This document shows positions 1 to 9,298 of a stretch of 64,000 nt of DNA, piece after piece; position 1 is the first letter of the stretch, and the number at the start of each line of letters is the position of its first letter. The stretch is from Aporrectodea caliginosa (Eukaryota; Annelida; Clitellata; Crassiclitellata; Lumbricidae): assembly GCA_020284085.1 (NCBI GenBank), contig JACEVL010000832.1:596501-660500 (forward strand). Reading direction: 5' to 3'. The notes beneath the pieces are model-generated. The model was given only the letters and a program-made list of their open reading frames with translations. It ran no database searches and was not told where the DNA came from. The position numbers and the translations under genes were made by a program.

Positions 1-25
1 TGCCAATGTTTGGAACAATAAATTG

Positions 26-50
26 ATGGTTATGGTTATGGTTATGGTTA
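26..50. repeat. short ATGGTT tandem repeat
   Basis: About four tandem copies of the hexamer ATGGTT are visible. The tract is too short to interpret as telomeric. Confidence 0.6.
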
Positions 51-59
51 ATAATACGC

Positions 60-205
60 CCGATTAGCTATCAGAACATTCCGTTAGCACTCTATACACG
101 CCGGATTATCCATCAGAAGGTTCAGTTAGGACTCTATACACACCTTAGGCTATTAGCCAGCCGCAGATTCATTTAGGACAGATTCAGTTTGGTCTATATA
201 TAAAC
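60..205 (+). repeat. diverged copies of the ~40-bp minisatellite
   Basis: Three or four degenerate units are seen. Each ends in a CTATACA/TTTGGTCTATATA-like block, and the last (about 150-200) contains GCAGATTCA and CAGTTTGGTCTATATA, matching the array that starts near 3585. They are probably the outer, older edge of that array, now separated from it by other insertions. Confidence 0.5.
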
Positions 206-700
206 CAGGGGCGGAGCTTAGGGGGGGGGACAGCGGCACGGTCCCCCCGAAACTTGAGGTGGGGGGGACGGAGCTGCTTATATCCCCCCAATATTTCTGA
301 AATATTTCATGAATATAATAATAATAGCTACGAGTGACAGCTGGTTCTTATCAGCACTCAAATAATAAAGCAATTTTGTTCAGATGACATCTTAAAATGC
401 TACCATTACAGTGTGGAAATTCAAAAAATTTTAGATGGGGAGGGGCACATCCCCTACCCAAACTCAAACACGACTCAAACTACATATAAGCTACGAGTGA
501 CAGCTGGTTTCTATCAGCACTCAAATTATAGAGCAATTTTTCAGATGACAGCTTAAAATGCTACCATTACAGTGTGGAAATTCAAAAATTTTTTAGATAG
601 GGGAGGGGGCACATCCCCTCCCCAAACCCCTCCCCCTGCTCGGCGCTGGCCTCAGCAGATCGTCCTTCGGCCGCTCCTTCAGCCCCCACCCCCAAGCAGC
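206..700. mobile_element. non-coding transposon remnant with internal direct repeat
   Basis: The stretch begins with a G-rich block (GGGGCGGAGCTTAGG) and holds two direct copies of a ~145-bp unit at about 326-470 and 489-632, offset by 163 bp. The unit (ACGAGTGACAGCTGG ... CCATTACAGTGTGG ... GGCACATCCCCT) recurs in the opposite orientation at 43955-44130, so this is a dispersed family. No coding capacity is seen. The family was not identified. Confidence 0.5.
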
Positions 701-740
701 CTTGCGGTAGTCTTAACTGATAAAACCGACCTGTCCAAGA

Positions 741-3515
741 ATGGAGTGTAAATTCCACACAGTAGGCTCCTTTAATTTACATGGTCTGAACCAAGGCCGG
801 TCAATGTTGTCTGAACTGTGCCAAACCTGTTGTATAATATTTGTCCAAGAACACTGGTTGTTGCCCAACAGTCTTGATTGTTTGTCTGGCTTAAATGACA
901 GATTCACTGCTGTTGCTAGCTCGGCAATGGCTGATGTGCTTGGTCGAGGTGTTTTAAGAGGTAGGCCATTTGGAGGGGTGGCTATTCTTGTGGACAACAA
1001 GCTTGTGTGCAACTTGAAGATACTGTTGAAATTAGATAGACTCATTGCAGTAAAAATTAAGAATCATCTGTTTATAAATGTTTATTTCCCTGTAAATGCA
1101 TGCAACGGCAATGCCTATGATGACATATTGTTGAACCTAGTAGGTGTCATTGAAAACATCCTAAGCGACTACCCTGAATGTAGTGTCATCCTTGGAGGTG
1201 ATTTTAACCTACAGTTTGTAAATGAGTTATCATGTCGTGCAATTGTCAATGACTTTGTTAGATCTTCTATGCTGAAGCTGTGTGACTCCAAAGTGGCTAG
1301 TCCCACAAGGTTCACATATGTGTCTGAGGCAAACAACTCTAAGTCATTTATTGATCATTTCTTTGTTGATGTAGCACTGTTTGATAAAGTTGAGTCATCA
1401 GAGATAATTGACAGTGGTATGAATCTTTCTGACCATTTACCTCTGGTATTACACTTTTCCGAGAGTCTGCTGGATAATGGTGATGACTTTGTTAGGCAGG
1501 TTCCTAATAGCATCAAGTCCGGGCGTATTAGATGGGATAAAGCTGATCTTGCATCATATTACAGTGCCACTAATGTACACTTAGGCCAGATTCATTCATC
1601 AAAAATCTTTACAAACTGTAATGTAGGGTGTTTGCATGAACATGATTATGACATAGATGTTGTTTACAACATGATAGTTGATGGACTGTGTCAAGCCGCA
1701 GATGAACACTGTCCTAGAACCACTGCGTCGCACTTTAAGCACTATTGGGATGGTGAGCTCACGGATTTGAAGAACAAGTCTATAGCTGCTCATGACCTGT
1801 GGAAAGCATGTGGACGACCCAGTCAGGGACCAATACATGATGCCAAAAGGTGTGCAAAAGCTGAATATAAGCGTGCCATTAGGAACAAGAAATCTAAGGA
1901 AGATGCCTATGCTTCTAATGACTTACATGAATATCTTTTGGCAAAGGACACAAATTCTTTCTGGAAAACTTGGCAAGCCAAATTTAAAGCTAACCATAAA
2001 CCTCCCTTAGCTGTAGATGGCTGTAGTGAGCCAAGAGACATTTCTATGGCCTTTGCTTCAAATTTTAGAACTGCATGCTCTCCTAATAATGCAAAAACCA
2101 GTGAGAAACTGAATAAGCGATTTCACAATAGGTTTAGCCAATATAATCCAGCTTCTCAATATAAAGTGATAACAGTAGAACTAGTTGACCAATGCATTCG
2201 TAAAATGAAGCGGGGTAAAGCCCCTGGTCTGGATCGCATTGAGACTGAACATCTAATTCATGCTCATCCTAGACTGGTTGTTTTGCTCTCACTTTTATTC
2301 AACCAAATGCTTGTGCATGGCAGAGTTCCCACCAGTTTTGGGTTTGGCATAATTGTACCCCTGGAAAAAGGGCCTACCTTAGACAATGGCAATAGTGATA
2401 ACTACCGTGGCATCACATTAAGTTCAAATCTATCGAAACTGTTTGAAATGTGTGTGCTGGAGCATTATGGCAGCTATTTATGCACATCTGATTTGCAGTT
2501 TGGATTCAAAAAGGGATTGGGTTGTTCACATGCAATCCTTGCAGTCGGAACAGTGGTGGACTACTTTACAAGTCATGGGTCAACTATCAACTTATGTGCA
2601 TTAGACATGTCAAAAGCTTTTGACAAAGTGAATCACTTTGCTTTGTTCAATAAGCTAATGGACAGACAGGTTCCTCGTGAAGTTCTGACCACCCTTATAA
2701 CCTGGTATAGTCTCAGTGCAGCCTTCGTGAGGTGGGACAATATATTTTCAGATTTGATAACTCTAACCTGCGGAGTTAGGCAAGGTGGTGTTCTATCTCC
2801 AGTTCTATTTGCAGTTTATGTTAACGACCTAATTGAAAAGCTAAGTCGATCCGGTCATGGATGTAGAATTGGGGAGACCTACTTAGGGTGTGTCATGTAT
2901 GCAGATGACCTTATCTTAATGTCAGCATCCCTGTGTGACCTCCAAGCTATGGTTGATATTTGCTCTGTTGAGCTAGAGGGTATTGACATGAAGTTAAATG
3001 TGGCCAAATCTCAAGTGATAAGGATTGGATCACATTTCCGTAATGCGTGCAAGAACATCAATGTCAACGGAGTAGAAATTAATTATGTGGACAAGCTAAA
3101 ATATCTTGGCTGTTTTCTGGTTGCAGCCAAGTCATTTAAACTTAGTTTGCATGAAATGCGTGTGAAGTTTTATCGGTCATTTAACTCATTGTATAGCAAA
3201 TGCTACAAATTTAGTGAACCTTTGTTGTTGTATTTGGTTAGTGCACACTGTAAACCATTTCTCCTGTATGGAATGGAGGCTATCAGCCCTACCAACAGTG
3301 AGCTGAACTCCTTAGAGTACACGTACAGTTCTGCTATATGTAAAATTTTCAAAATATGTCATAGCAGTGTTGCATCGGTACTGCAATTCATGAATGAAAA
3401 TACTATTAAAGACTGTTGGTTTTCCAGAAGACTGCATTTTATGCACAAATGCCGTTCGCATGACAATGAGGTTGTCAGGTTTCTATGTTTTTTCTCAGAC
3501 ACCATAAGTGCATGA
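741..3515 (+). CDS. LINE ORF2-type protein: AP-endonuclease plus reverse transcriptase
   Basis: A 924-aa uninterrupted ORF starts at ATG 741. It is the target-site endonuclease and reverse transcriptase of a non-LTR retrotransposon. The N-terminal third is an endonuclease/exonuclease/phosphatase domain: SFNLHG near residue 10, the acidic VQEHW motif near 35, GGDFNLQF near 153-160 and the terminal SDHLPLVL near 230. The RT domain follows: IVPLEKG, NYRGITLSS, FGFKKG, ALDMSKAFDKVNH, GVRQGGVLSPVLF, the catalytic YADD at residues 720-723, then LNVAKSQ and LKYLGCFL. Order and length suit the CR1/L2/Jockey group; the exact clade is not determined. No ORF1 is seen upstream. The 3' UTR is short, contains AATAAA near 3580, and runs straight into the minisatellite. 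The lack of stops or frameshifts suggests a young copy. A decayed relative lies at 10345-11480. Confidence 0.9.
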   Translation: MECKFHTVGSFNLHGLNQGRSMLSELCQTCCIIFVQEHWLLPNSLDCLSGLNDRFTAVASSAMADVLGRGVLRGRPFGGVAILVDNKLVCNLKILLKLDRLIAVKIKNHLFINVYFPVNACNGNAYDDILLNLVGVIENILSDYPECSVILGGDFNLQFVNELSCRAIVNDFVRSSMLKLCDSKVASPTRFTYVSEANNSKSFIDHFFVDVALFDKVESSEIIDSGMNLSDHLPLVLHFSESLLDNGDDFVRQVPNSIKSGRIRWDKADLASYYSATNVHLGQIHSSKIFTNCNVGCLHEHDYDIDVVYNMIVDGLCQAADEHCPRTTASHFKHYWDGELTDLKNKSIAAHDLWKACGRPSQGPIHDAKRCAKAEYKRAIRNKKSKEDAYASNDLHEYLLAKDTNSFWKTWQAKFKANHKPPLAVDGCSEPRDISMAFASNFRTACSPNNAKTSEKLNKRFHNRFSQYNPASQYKVITVELVDQCIRKMKRGKAPGLDRIETEHLIHAHPRLVVLLSLLFNQMLVHGRVPTSFGFGIIVPLEKGPTLDNGNSDNYRGITLSSNLSKLFEMCVLEHYGSYLCTSDLQFGFKKGLGCSHAILAVGTVVDYFTSHGSTINLCALDMSKAFDKVNHFALFNKLMDRQVPREVLTTLITWYSLSAAFVRWDNIFSDLITLTCGVRQGGVLSPVLFAVYVNDLIEKLSRSGHGCRIGETYLGCVMYADDLILMSASLCDLQAMVDICSVELEGIDMKLNVAKSQVIRIGSHFRNACKNINVNGVEINYVDKLKYLGCFLVAAKSFKLSLHEMRVKFYRSFNSLYSKCYKFSEPLLLYLVSAHCKPFLLYGMEAISPTNSELNSLEYTYSSAICKIFKICHSSVASVLQFMNENTIKDCWFSRRLHFMHKCRSHDNEVVRFLCFFSDTISA

Positions 3516-3584
3516 GATTTTCTTGTTTTGCTTTTCATGTTCATTTTTTTGTTGTGCTACCAATGTTCTTTTGGTGAAATAAAG

Positions 3585-4109
3585 ATTGATATAAACGCAG
3601 AATGGCCAGCGGCAGATTCAGTTTGGTCTATACATACCCAGAATAGCCAGCGGCATATTCAGATTGGTCTATATAAACGCAGAATGGCCAGCGGCAGATT
3701 CAGTTTGGTCTATACATACCCAGAATAGCCAGCGGCATATTCAGATTGGTCTACATGTATATATAAACGCAGAATGGCCAGCGGCAGATTCAGTTTGGTC
3801 TATAAACTTATATAAACGCAGAATAGCCAGCGGCAGATTCAGTTTGGTCTATACATACCCAGAATAGCCAGCGGCATATTCAGATTGGTCTACATGTATA
3901 TATAAACGCAGAATGGCCAGCGGCAGATTCAGTTTGGTCTACACATACCCAGAATAGCCAGCGGCATATTCAGATTGGTCTATATACGCAGAATGGCCAG
4001 CGGCAGATTCAGTTTGGTCTATACATACCCAGAATAGCCAGCGGCATATTCAGATTGGTCTATAGATATAAACGCAGAATAGCCAGCGGCAGATTCAGAT
4101 TGGTCTATA
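3585..4109 (+). repeat. ~40-bp minisatellite array, + orientation, two alternating unit types
   Basis: Tandem ~38-46-bp units are seen in which two types alternate. One carries GGCCAGCGGCAGATTCAG followed by TTTGGTCTATACATACCC. The other carries TAGCCAGCGGCATATTCAG followed by ATTGGTCTATATAAACGC. The higher-order period is therefore about 80 bp. The same units recur at 5898-6266, and inverted at 7541-8236. The array reads through in several frames, so ORFs over it are artefacts. Confidence 0.95.
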
Positions 4110-4745
4110 GGGTAGAGTACCCAAGGGTGAGCACCTTAAGGAAATTTTGAAATTGTCGGAAACTGATTAAGTGAAACAGGTTTCTGATACCTGCCAGAGG
4201 TAGATACAATGAATGTCTATACAACAAATATGCATTATATTTAAAAATCATGGACATTATATTTTTTTTAATTAAAATAAAATTTTGAAAAATGTGCTCA
4301 CATTAGGGTACCCGAACTAAATGTGAGCACACCTTGGTTTCTAATGTGAGCATCCGTGCTCACCTTTGGACTACCAGATTTAACTGTGAGCACAGGTAAA
4401 CTTCAATAAGGAAATAGGTCTACTAATTAAGTACCCTATGCAGGGTGGTCGCATATTGCAGACAGGTTATATACCCGATACTTATTGTTATAGCGCCCCT
4501 TCAAGATTTCTACTCAGAGGCGCTCCCGACTACAGCGCGGACACTGAATCGGAGTTTCACGCCGAAGCGCATGAGCAATTGCGAGTGAGGGACTTTCCCA
4601 GGGCCCCTACGCGGCTTTTAAAACTTCGACCCACTTACCGTATTATGCGTCTTTGGTTGGGTTTTAGGGTTTTGATTTAAGGGCCCGGGCTTGACCCTAC
4701 GAACGGGGGCCCGGGGATCCGGGGGCCCGTTGACAGCCCTAGTAG

Positions 4746-5058
4746 TCATTCAACACAAATTTCACATGTGAAATGCTTGTCTCTCTTTGTAACTCCTGCA
4801 CAGTCAGTATGAGTCCATTCATGGCAGTTACCTTCACATTGAATCCATTGATCCTTAATACGTGAATCCAAAAAGTGTACTATAGTGAAGAATTGGGGAT
4901 AGCTTGTATCCATTATTGAAACATTTTTTCTTATTTCCTTTTGCCGTTGATTTCGCCTTTGTCTGTTTCTTTGCATATTTCTTTTCAACCACAGACTGGC
5001 AAATTTTTGTTTCTCTCTTCAAAGTCTTAATTTCAGATTGCAACGCAAAGATTCTCAA
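4746..5058 (-). pseudogene. transposase C-terminal fragment with PHD-like zinc finger
   Basis: Two overlapping minus-strand frames share a Lys/Arg-rich stretch. One ends in WIQCEGNCHEWTHTDCAG then FTCEICVE and a stop, giving the C-x3-C, W, H-x3-C, C-x2-C spacing of a PHD-finger C-terminal half. Several pogo/jerky-type DDE transposases end in such a finger, which fits the surrounding element. The N-terminal DDE domain is absent and the frame is broken near 4930-4990. Function is inferred from motif spacing only. Confidence 0.5.
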
Positions 5059-5410
5059 GGAATCCCACGCTGCTTAGCTGCAGACTTTAATGACATTTCA
5101 CTTAGGTTCACTGCAGAAACTGCACGTTTCAGTGCAGAAACGTCCCAGGTACCCTGACTGTGCCCTCGTTTTGACCCTGGCATTTGGAGATAGGCTAAAG
5201 ACCCCTGATCTAAAATAAAAGCGTTTAACATTTACAAGAACCAGAGTTTGCTTTTAATTGTAACATAATGTCTAATAGAGTCGTGTAGAAATTTAATCTT
5301 TGGCAATAAGCTCCTACATAGGCTATGTTTAGCCTATACACAGTAGGCTAGGTCATAGTTTCTCAATTTGGCCTACTGTCACTTTTAAAGTATTAAACAT
5401 TGACGGCCGT

Positions 5411-5530
5411 AATGTGAGCACCATGCTCACAATGCGGTACGTCTGTAGTGCTCAAATTACGGTGAGCACCATGCTCACAATGTGAGCACCATGCTCACAA
5501 TGCGGTACGTCTGTAGTGCTCACATTACGG
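5411..5530. repeat. GTGAGCACCATGCTCAC palindrome cluster
   Basis: Three copies of GAGCACCATGCTCAC (a near-perfect palindrome) and two copies of GCGGTACGTCTGTAGTGCTCA lie in about 120 bp inside the pogo-like element. The arrangement resembles subterminal transposase-binding repeats. No protein is encoded. Confidence 0.7.
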
Positions 5531-5897
5531 TACAAGCGGTCGTCGTAAGAAAAAATTCCTTAAAATTAAACGGCACCAGATAAATCTTTTATTATCGCTC
5601 ACTGGTAAAGTGGTAGGCCTACACATCTTAACAATGCCAGTAGTAATATCATGGCTAAATATACGACCAAGTTATCGATTATTTACGAAAAAGGCAATAT
5701 AAGATTATTTATATCATTTTATTATAAAACAGTCACATTCTGTGAAAAAAATGCCAACAAATCTCTTTTAACGTTTTCGGACATGCTTGTTGTTACTACT
5801 ACGGATATTCACTGAGTGGCGCCACCGTCTTTGATAATTACGTGAAATTTTCAAAGGTGCTCACATTTGGGGGTGCTCACCCTTGGGTACTTTACCC

Positions 5898-6266
5898 TAT
5901 ACGCAGAATGGCCAGCGGCAGATTCAGTTTGGTCTATACATACGCAGAATAGCCAGCGGCATATTCAGATTGGTCTATATATTCGCAGAATGGCCAGCGG
6001 CAGATTCAGTTTGGTCTATACATACCCAGAATGGCCAGCGGCAGATTCAGTTTGGTCTATATAAACGCAGAATAGCCAGCGGCATATTCAGATTGGTCTA
6101 TATACACGCAGAATAGCCAGCGGCATATTCAGTTTGGTCTATACATACCCAGAATGGCCAGCGGCAGATTCAGATCGGTCTATATAAACGCAGAATGGCC
6201 AGCGGCAGATTCAGATTGGTCTATATAAACGCAGAATGGCCAGCGGCAGATTCAGTTTGGTCTATA
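5898..6266 (+). repeat. minisatellite array continued, + orientation
   Basis: About nine units of the same family as 3585-4109 resume exactly at the right end of the 4110-5897 insertion. The two tracts were one array before the insertion. Confidence 0.9.
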
Positions 6267-6293
6267 GTATAGATCAAACTGAATCTGCCGCTG
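6241..6293. repeat. palindromic junction of two minisatellite units
   Basis: Two 26-bp arms (6241-6266 and 6268-6293) are reverse complements with one mismatch and a single spacer base at 6267. Each arm is one minisatellite unit core. This is the point where array orientation flips. Confidence 0.9.
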
Positions 6294-6301
6294 GCTGTTA
6301 T

Positions 6302-6785
6302 GGTTCCGCGACAACTCGTCGAACGACATTTCGTCTACGACACTTCGTCGAGCGACAATTCGTCGAACGACATTTCGTCTACTAAGTTATTTGATATTGT
6401 CACTTTAAAATGGAAGCTGGATTGATGAAAAAACTGTTTCCCGAAATGGAAGTGGGATTGATGAAAACATTCCTGTGTTGAAATAGAAGCTGAATTGATC
6501 GAAATAATTTTTCACGTAAAAATAAGCTGGAAATCAACCTGGATGCATGGATGAAAATAGGTTTCCATTCAACAGAAGCTGGATTGATGAAAATAATCTT
6601 GTCAGTAATTAGAAGCTGGATTCCTGAGAATATATAAGCACGTTTTAGCGAAACTATAAGAAAGCGGCCTCTGTTGATTAGCCGTAATGGATACAGATAC
6701 ACTAGTAGACGAAATGTCGTTATACGAATTGTCGTAGACGAAATGTCGTTATACGAAATGTCGTTCGACGAGTTGTCGCGGAACC
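6302..6785. mobile_element. 484-bp TIR element with internal ~37-bp tandem repeats
   Basis: The ends are a perfect 33-bp inverted repeat beginning GGTTCCGCGACAACTCGTCG at 6302, with its complement ending at 6785. Subterminal ACGACATTTCGT/ACGAAATGTCGT words repeat about seven times near the two ends. The middle (6410-6640) consists of about six ~37-bp repeats with the core GAAGCTGGATTGATGAAAA. It has no coding capacity. No convincing target duplication was found, so the superfamily is unassigned. Confidence 0.85.
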
Positions 6786-6798
6786 GTTTGACGCTGCC

Positions 6799-7480
6799 AT
6801 GGGAACGAAACTGAATGGCTACATCCAAAACATCGGACTCACGCCGTTCTCTGTTTCCTTTTACATGGAAGAGCAGGTGAACATATTTGTTCAAAAGTGC
6901 TCGCGAGGTAATCAGATGCAACAGGTTCTATTATTTCTGGAGTTGCACGTCAAGGACCTGCTTACTATTACTCCCTTCTTCTGGCCGACTCCAACATACC
7001 AATCCTGGATTTCATTCTGACTAGCCACAGCGCAACAGACATCTCTTACGAACTCAAGAAATTCCTCAGCAAATGTCGAGCAATCAAACCCGGCTCAATA
7101 CTTCAACCCTCCTTAATTGTGATAGATTTCTCCTTTGCGATGATGCACGCAGTACTGCATTCTTTCAACAACATGTCGCTAATTTCCTATCTGCACTGCA
7201 CCTTTGAAGTGCTAACGGGCTTGGCGAAAGAAGTTCACATTCAATCAATCACTTTCGTAGCACTATGTTGTGCCCACAGCCCCACATGATTAAGTCAATT
7301 TCTCGGCTGCTAGTCCGTTGCGAGAAAAAGAAACAGATACGCCAGAGTACCATGGTCACTTTTGTCCGCCTTCAGAGGTGCAGTGGACTGCCGGATGTGC
7401 CGTCTGGTGGTAATACGTCCATCTTTGCAGTGAACAGTGAAGCATCTGAAGTCTTTGAATTCAATAGGATGTATATGTTC
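6799..7480 (+). pseudogene. MULE-type transposase fragment, frameshifted
   Basis: Three frames read in order give a recognisable Mutator-like transposase core. First comes TPFSVSFYMEEQVNIF (6840-6890). After a deletion around the expected DATG motif comes YYYSLLLAD...IPILDFILTSH (6955-7030). Then comes SLIVIDFSFAMMHAVL with the second catalytic Asp (about 7110-7160), then CTFEVL (about 7200), then CCAH (about 7265-7280). One small frameshift at 7275-7290 joins to HMIKSISRLL. In MULE transposases these blocks occur in this order around the DDE active site. There is a TGA at 7288-7290 and the 3' part is missing. The fragment sits between oppositely oriented minisatellite arrays. Family assignment rests on motif memory; a profile search is needed. 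Confidence 0.7.
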
Positions 7481-7519
7481 TTGTAAATTGCTACCGCATC
7501 CGGCAGTCCACTGCACCTG
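7376..7519. repeat. 22-bp perfect inverted repeat
   Basis: AGGTGCAGTGGACTGCCGGA and two further bases (7376-7397) recur exactly reverse-complemented at 7498-7519. About 100 bp lie between the arms. It sits at the 3' edge of the MULE fragment and may be a rearrangement or fold-back end. Confidence 0.85.
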
Positions 7520-7540
7520 CCGCTGAATTCTGGGCAAAAA

Positions 7541-8235
7541 TAGACCAATCTGAATATGCCTCTGGCCATTCTGCGTTTATATAGACCAAACTGAATCTGC
7601 CGCTGGCCATTCTGCGTATATATAGACCAATCTGAATATGCCGCTGCCCATTTAGCGTGTATATAGACCAATCTGAATCTGCCGCTGGCCATTCTGCGTA
7701 GGCTATATAGACCAATCTGAATATGCCGCTGGCTATTCTGGGTATGTATAGACCAAACTGAATCTGCCGCTGGCCATTCTGCGTATATAGACCAATCTGA
7801 ATATGCCGCTGGCTATTCTGGGTATGTAATGTATAGACCAAACTGAATCTGCCGCTGGCTATTCTGGGTATGTATAGACCAATCTGAATATGCCGCTGGC
7901 TATTCTGGGTATGTATAGACCAAACTGAATCTGCCGCTGGCCATTATGCGTATATATAGACCAAACTGAATCTGCCGCTGGCCATTCTGCGTATATAGAC
8001 CAATCTGAATATGCCGCTGGCTATTCTGGGTATGTATAGACCAAACTGAATCTGCCGCTGGCTATTCTGGGTATGTATAGACCAAACTGAATCTGCCGCT
8101 GGCTATTCTGGGTATGTATAGACCAAACTGAATCTGCCGCTGGCCATTCTGCGTATATAGACCAATCTGAATATGCCGCTGGCTATTCTGGGTATGGATA
8201 GACCAAACTGAATCTGCCGCTGGCCATTCTGCGTA

Positions 8236-8236
<1 letters not shown>
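7541..8236 (-). repeat. minisatellite array, inverted orientation
   Basis: About 17 units of the same ~40-bp family appear in reverse complement (CTGAATCTGCCGCTGGCC and CTGAATATGCCGCTGGCT alternate). Together with 3585-6266 this makes a long imperfect inverted repeat made of tandem units, with 6294-7540 as its centre. Confidence 0.95.
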
Positions 8237-8272
<36 letters not shown>

Positions 8273-8273
8273 T
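8237..8273. repeat. (TTA)n microsatellite
   Basis: About 12 copies of TTA/ATT directly abut the last minisatellite unit. Confidence 0.9.
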
Positions 8274-8899
8274 TAACCCTTTCCTATAAGATAATTACAT
8301 ACTTATACAGAAGTATGTAATTATATCATGTTATAATAATATAACGGCACAATAATTTATTCTATCGCTAGATGGCCTTATAGTCGCGAAAATAGACATC
8401 ATACATTTAAAAAAAATATGTTGTCTATGGTCTCAATATGAATTTCAATTTGCCGCAGGGTTCTTGAGCGTGTTACAGCCTACAGTAACTGTTGTTATTT
8501 GGTGTCAGATAAAAATTGAGATTTAAGTTAACGATGACTAAATTGTTTTGTATTGGCCGGGACTTCCAACTTTAGTGCGCCTGTGTTCATTAGGCCTGGG
8601 CTATTGTTCTCGCATAACGATGTTGACTTTTCAACTAGTGAAATCCGGGCTAGCACACTTCCGTACACCGATACCTTAAGAAGTCGTGGTACCCAATCTA
8701 ACGGGCAACGGTCTTCAAGGATCAGAGGCGAGGCCATACGATAGGAGCGCTCGAGGCCATATATACGGTCGCTATAGAAACTTGAAGTTGAAGATATAGG
8801 CTACCTCTGTCACTAGGCCTACACTGTGGTCTCATATCTTCGAAATAGACGAATTAAATTTAATAGGCCTAATTGTCATGCTTTGGTTTATCGATGGTT
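8274..8899. other. no feature recognised
   Basis: Non-repetitive AT-rich DNA. Short ORFs on both strands at 8530-8740 overlap each other and show no family resemblance. Confidence 0.5.
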
Positions 8900-9090
8900 T
8901 CATCGATGGCGATCCCAGCCTGCATGCCATCTGACAGGGTTCTAAAAGTCCCTCAAGTCTTTTTTCTTTAGTCGTGGCTGGGCCGGGAGCGCTCCTGAGT
9001 AGTTTCTTGAAGGGGCGATATATAAATGCTCTGAATGAATGAATGAATGAATGAATGAATGAATGAATGAATGAATGAATGAATGAATGC
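8900..9090 (+). mobile_element. LINE/SINE 3' end with (GAAT)n tail
   Basis: The block GGAGCGCTCCTGAGTAG...CTTGAAGGGGCGATATATAAAT is followed by (GAAT)n at 9032-9087. The same 3' block, with GCTATATAAAT and GAATGAAT, ends repeats at 13600-13695 and 55530-55632. This is the usual structure of a 5'-truncated CR1/L2-type retrotransposon or a SINE sharing its tail. The long HSFIHSF-like ORF on the minus strand is a by-product of the tail. Confidence 0.7.
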
Positions 9091-9112
9091 CTATAATGTA
9101 GGCTGCATGAGG

Positions 9113-9290
9113 CAGGGACGTAACTAGCGTTGGGCTTCAATGGGGGCTTAAGTCTAGGCTACTGTCTAGCACACAAAGCTGAAGCCCTCAAATAAATCAG
9201 GCCCCTGCTACACTGTAGGCTCGTGCTACCGCACTCGCCATGCTCAAGGCTTAAAGCCTTCCCAAACGAGAAGTCCTAGTTACGTCACTG
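9113..9290. mobile_element. 178-bp hAT-type MITE
   Basis: The ends are CAGGGACGTAACTAG and CTAGTTACGTCACTG, which are inverted. They are flanked by an exact 8-bp direct repeat GCATGAGG (9105-9112 and 9291-9298). The CAGGG ends and 8-bp duplication are hAT hallmarks. Non-coding. Confidence 0.9.
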
Positions 9291-9298
9291 GCATGAGG

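Larger units (their letters stand above)
4110..5897. mobile_element. DNA transposon inserted in the minisatellite, pogo-like
   Basis: A 1788-bp insertion splits the minisatellite. Its ends are inverted repeats: the left end reads GGGTAGAGTACCCAAGGGTG and the right end, reverse-complemented, reads GGGTAAAGTACCCAAGGGTG. TA (or TATA) flanks both ends (4108-4109 and 5898-5899), as expected for Tc1/mariner/pogo insertions. GTGAGCAC words recur throughout, clustered at 4290-4390 and 5415-5525. The only coding trace is a minus-strand zinc-finger C-terminus at 4746-5058. It is probably a non-autonomous or internally rearranged copy. The superfamily is inferred from the target duplication and the finger, not from a transposase core. 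Confidence 0.75.

Noticed and set aside
7372..7841. Overlapping ORFs with repeated QRQIQFGLY-like peptides, also at 3528-3867 and 5867-6116
   Set aside because: They follow the minisatellite unit in whichever frame lacks stops; no conserved protein is seen.
3585..8236. CRISPR array
   Set aside because: Units are contiguous with no unique spacers, and the surrounding DNA is eukaryotic.
8832..9140. Minus-strand ORF with HSFIHSF repeats
   Set aside because: It is the translation of the (GAAT)n tail of a retrotransposon fragment.
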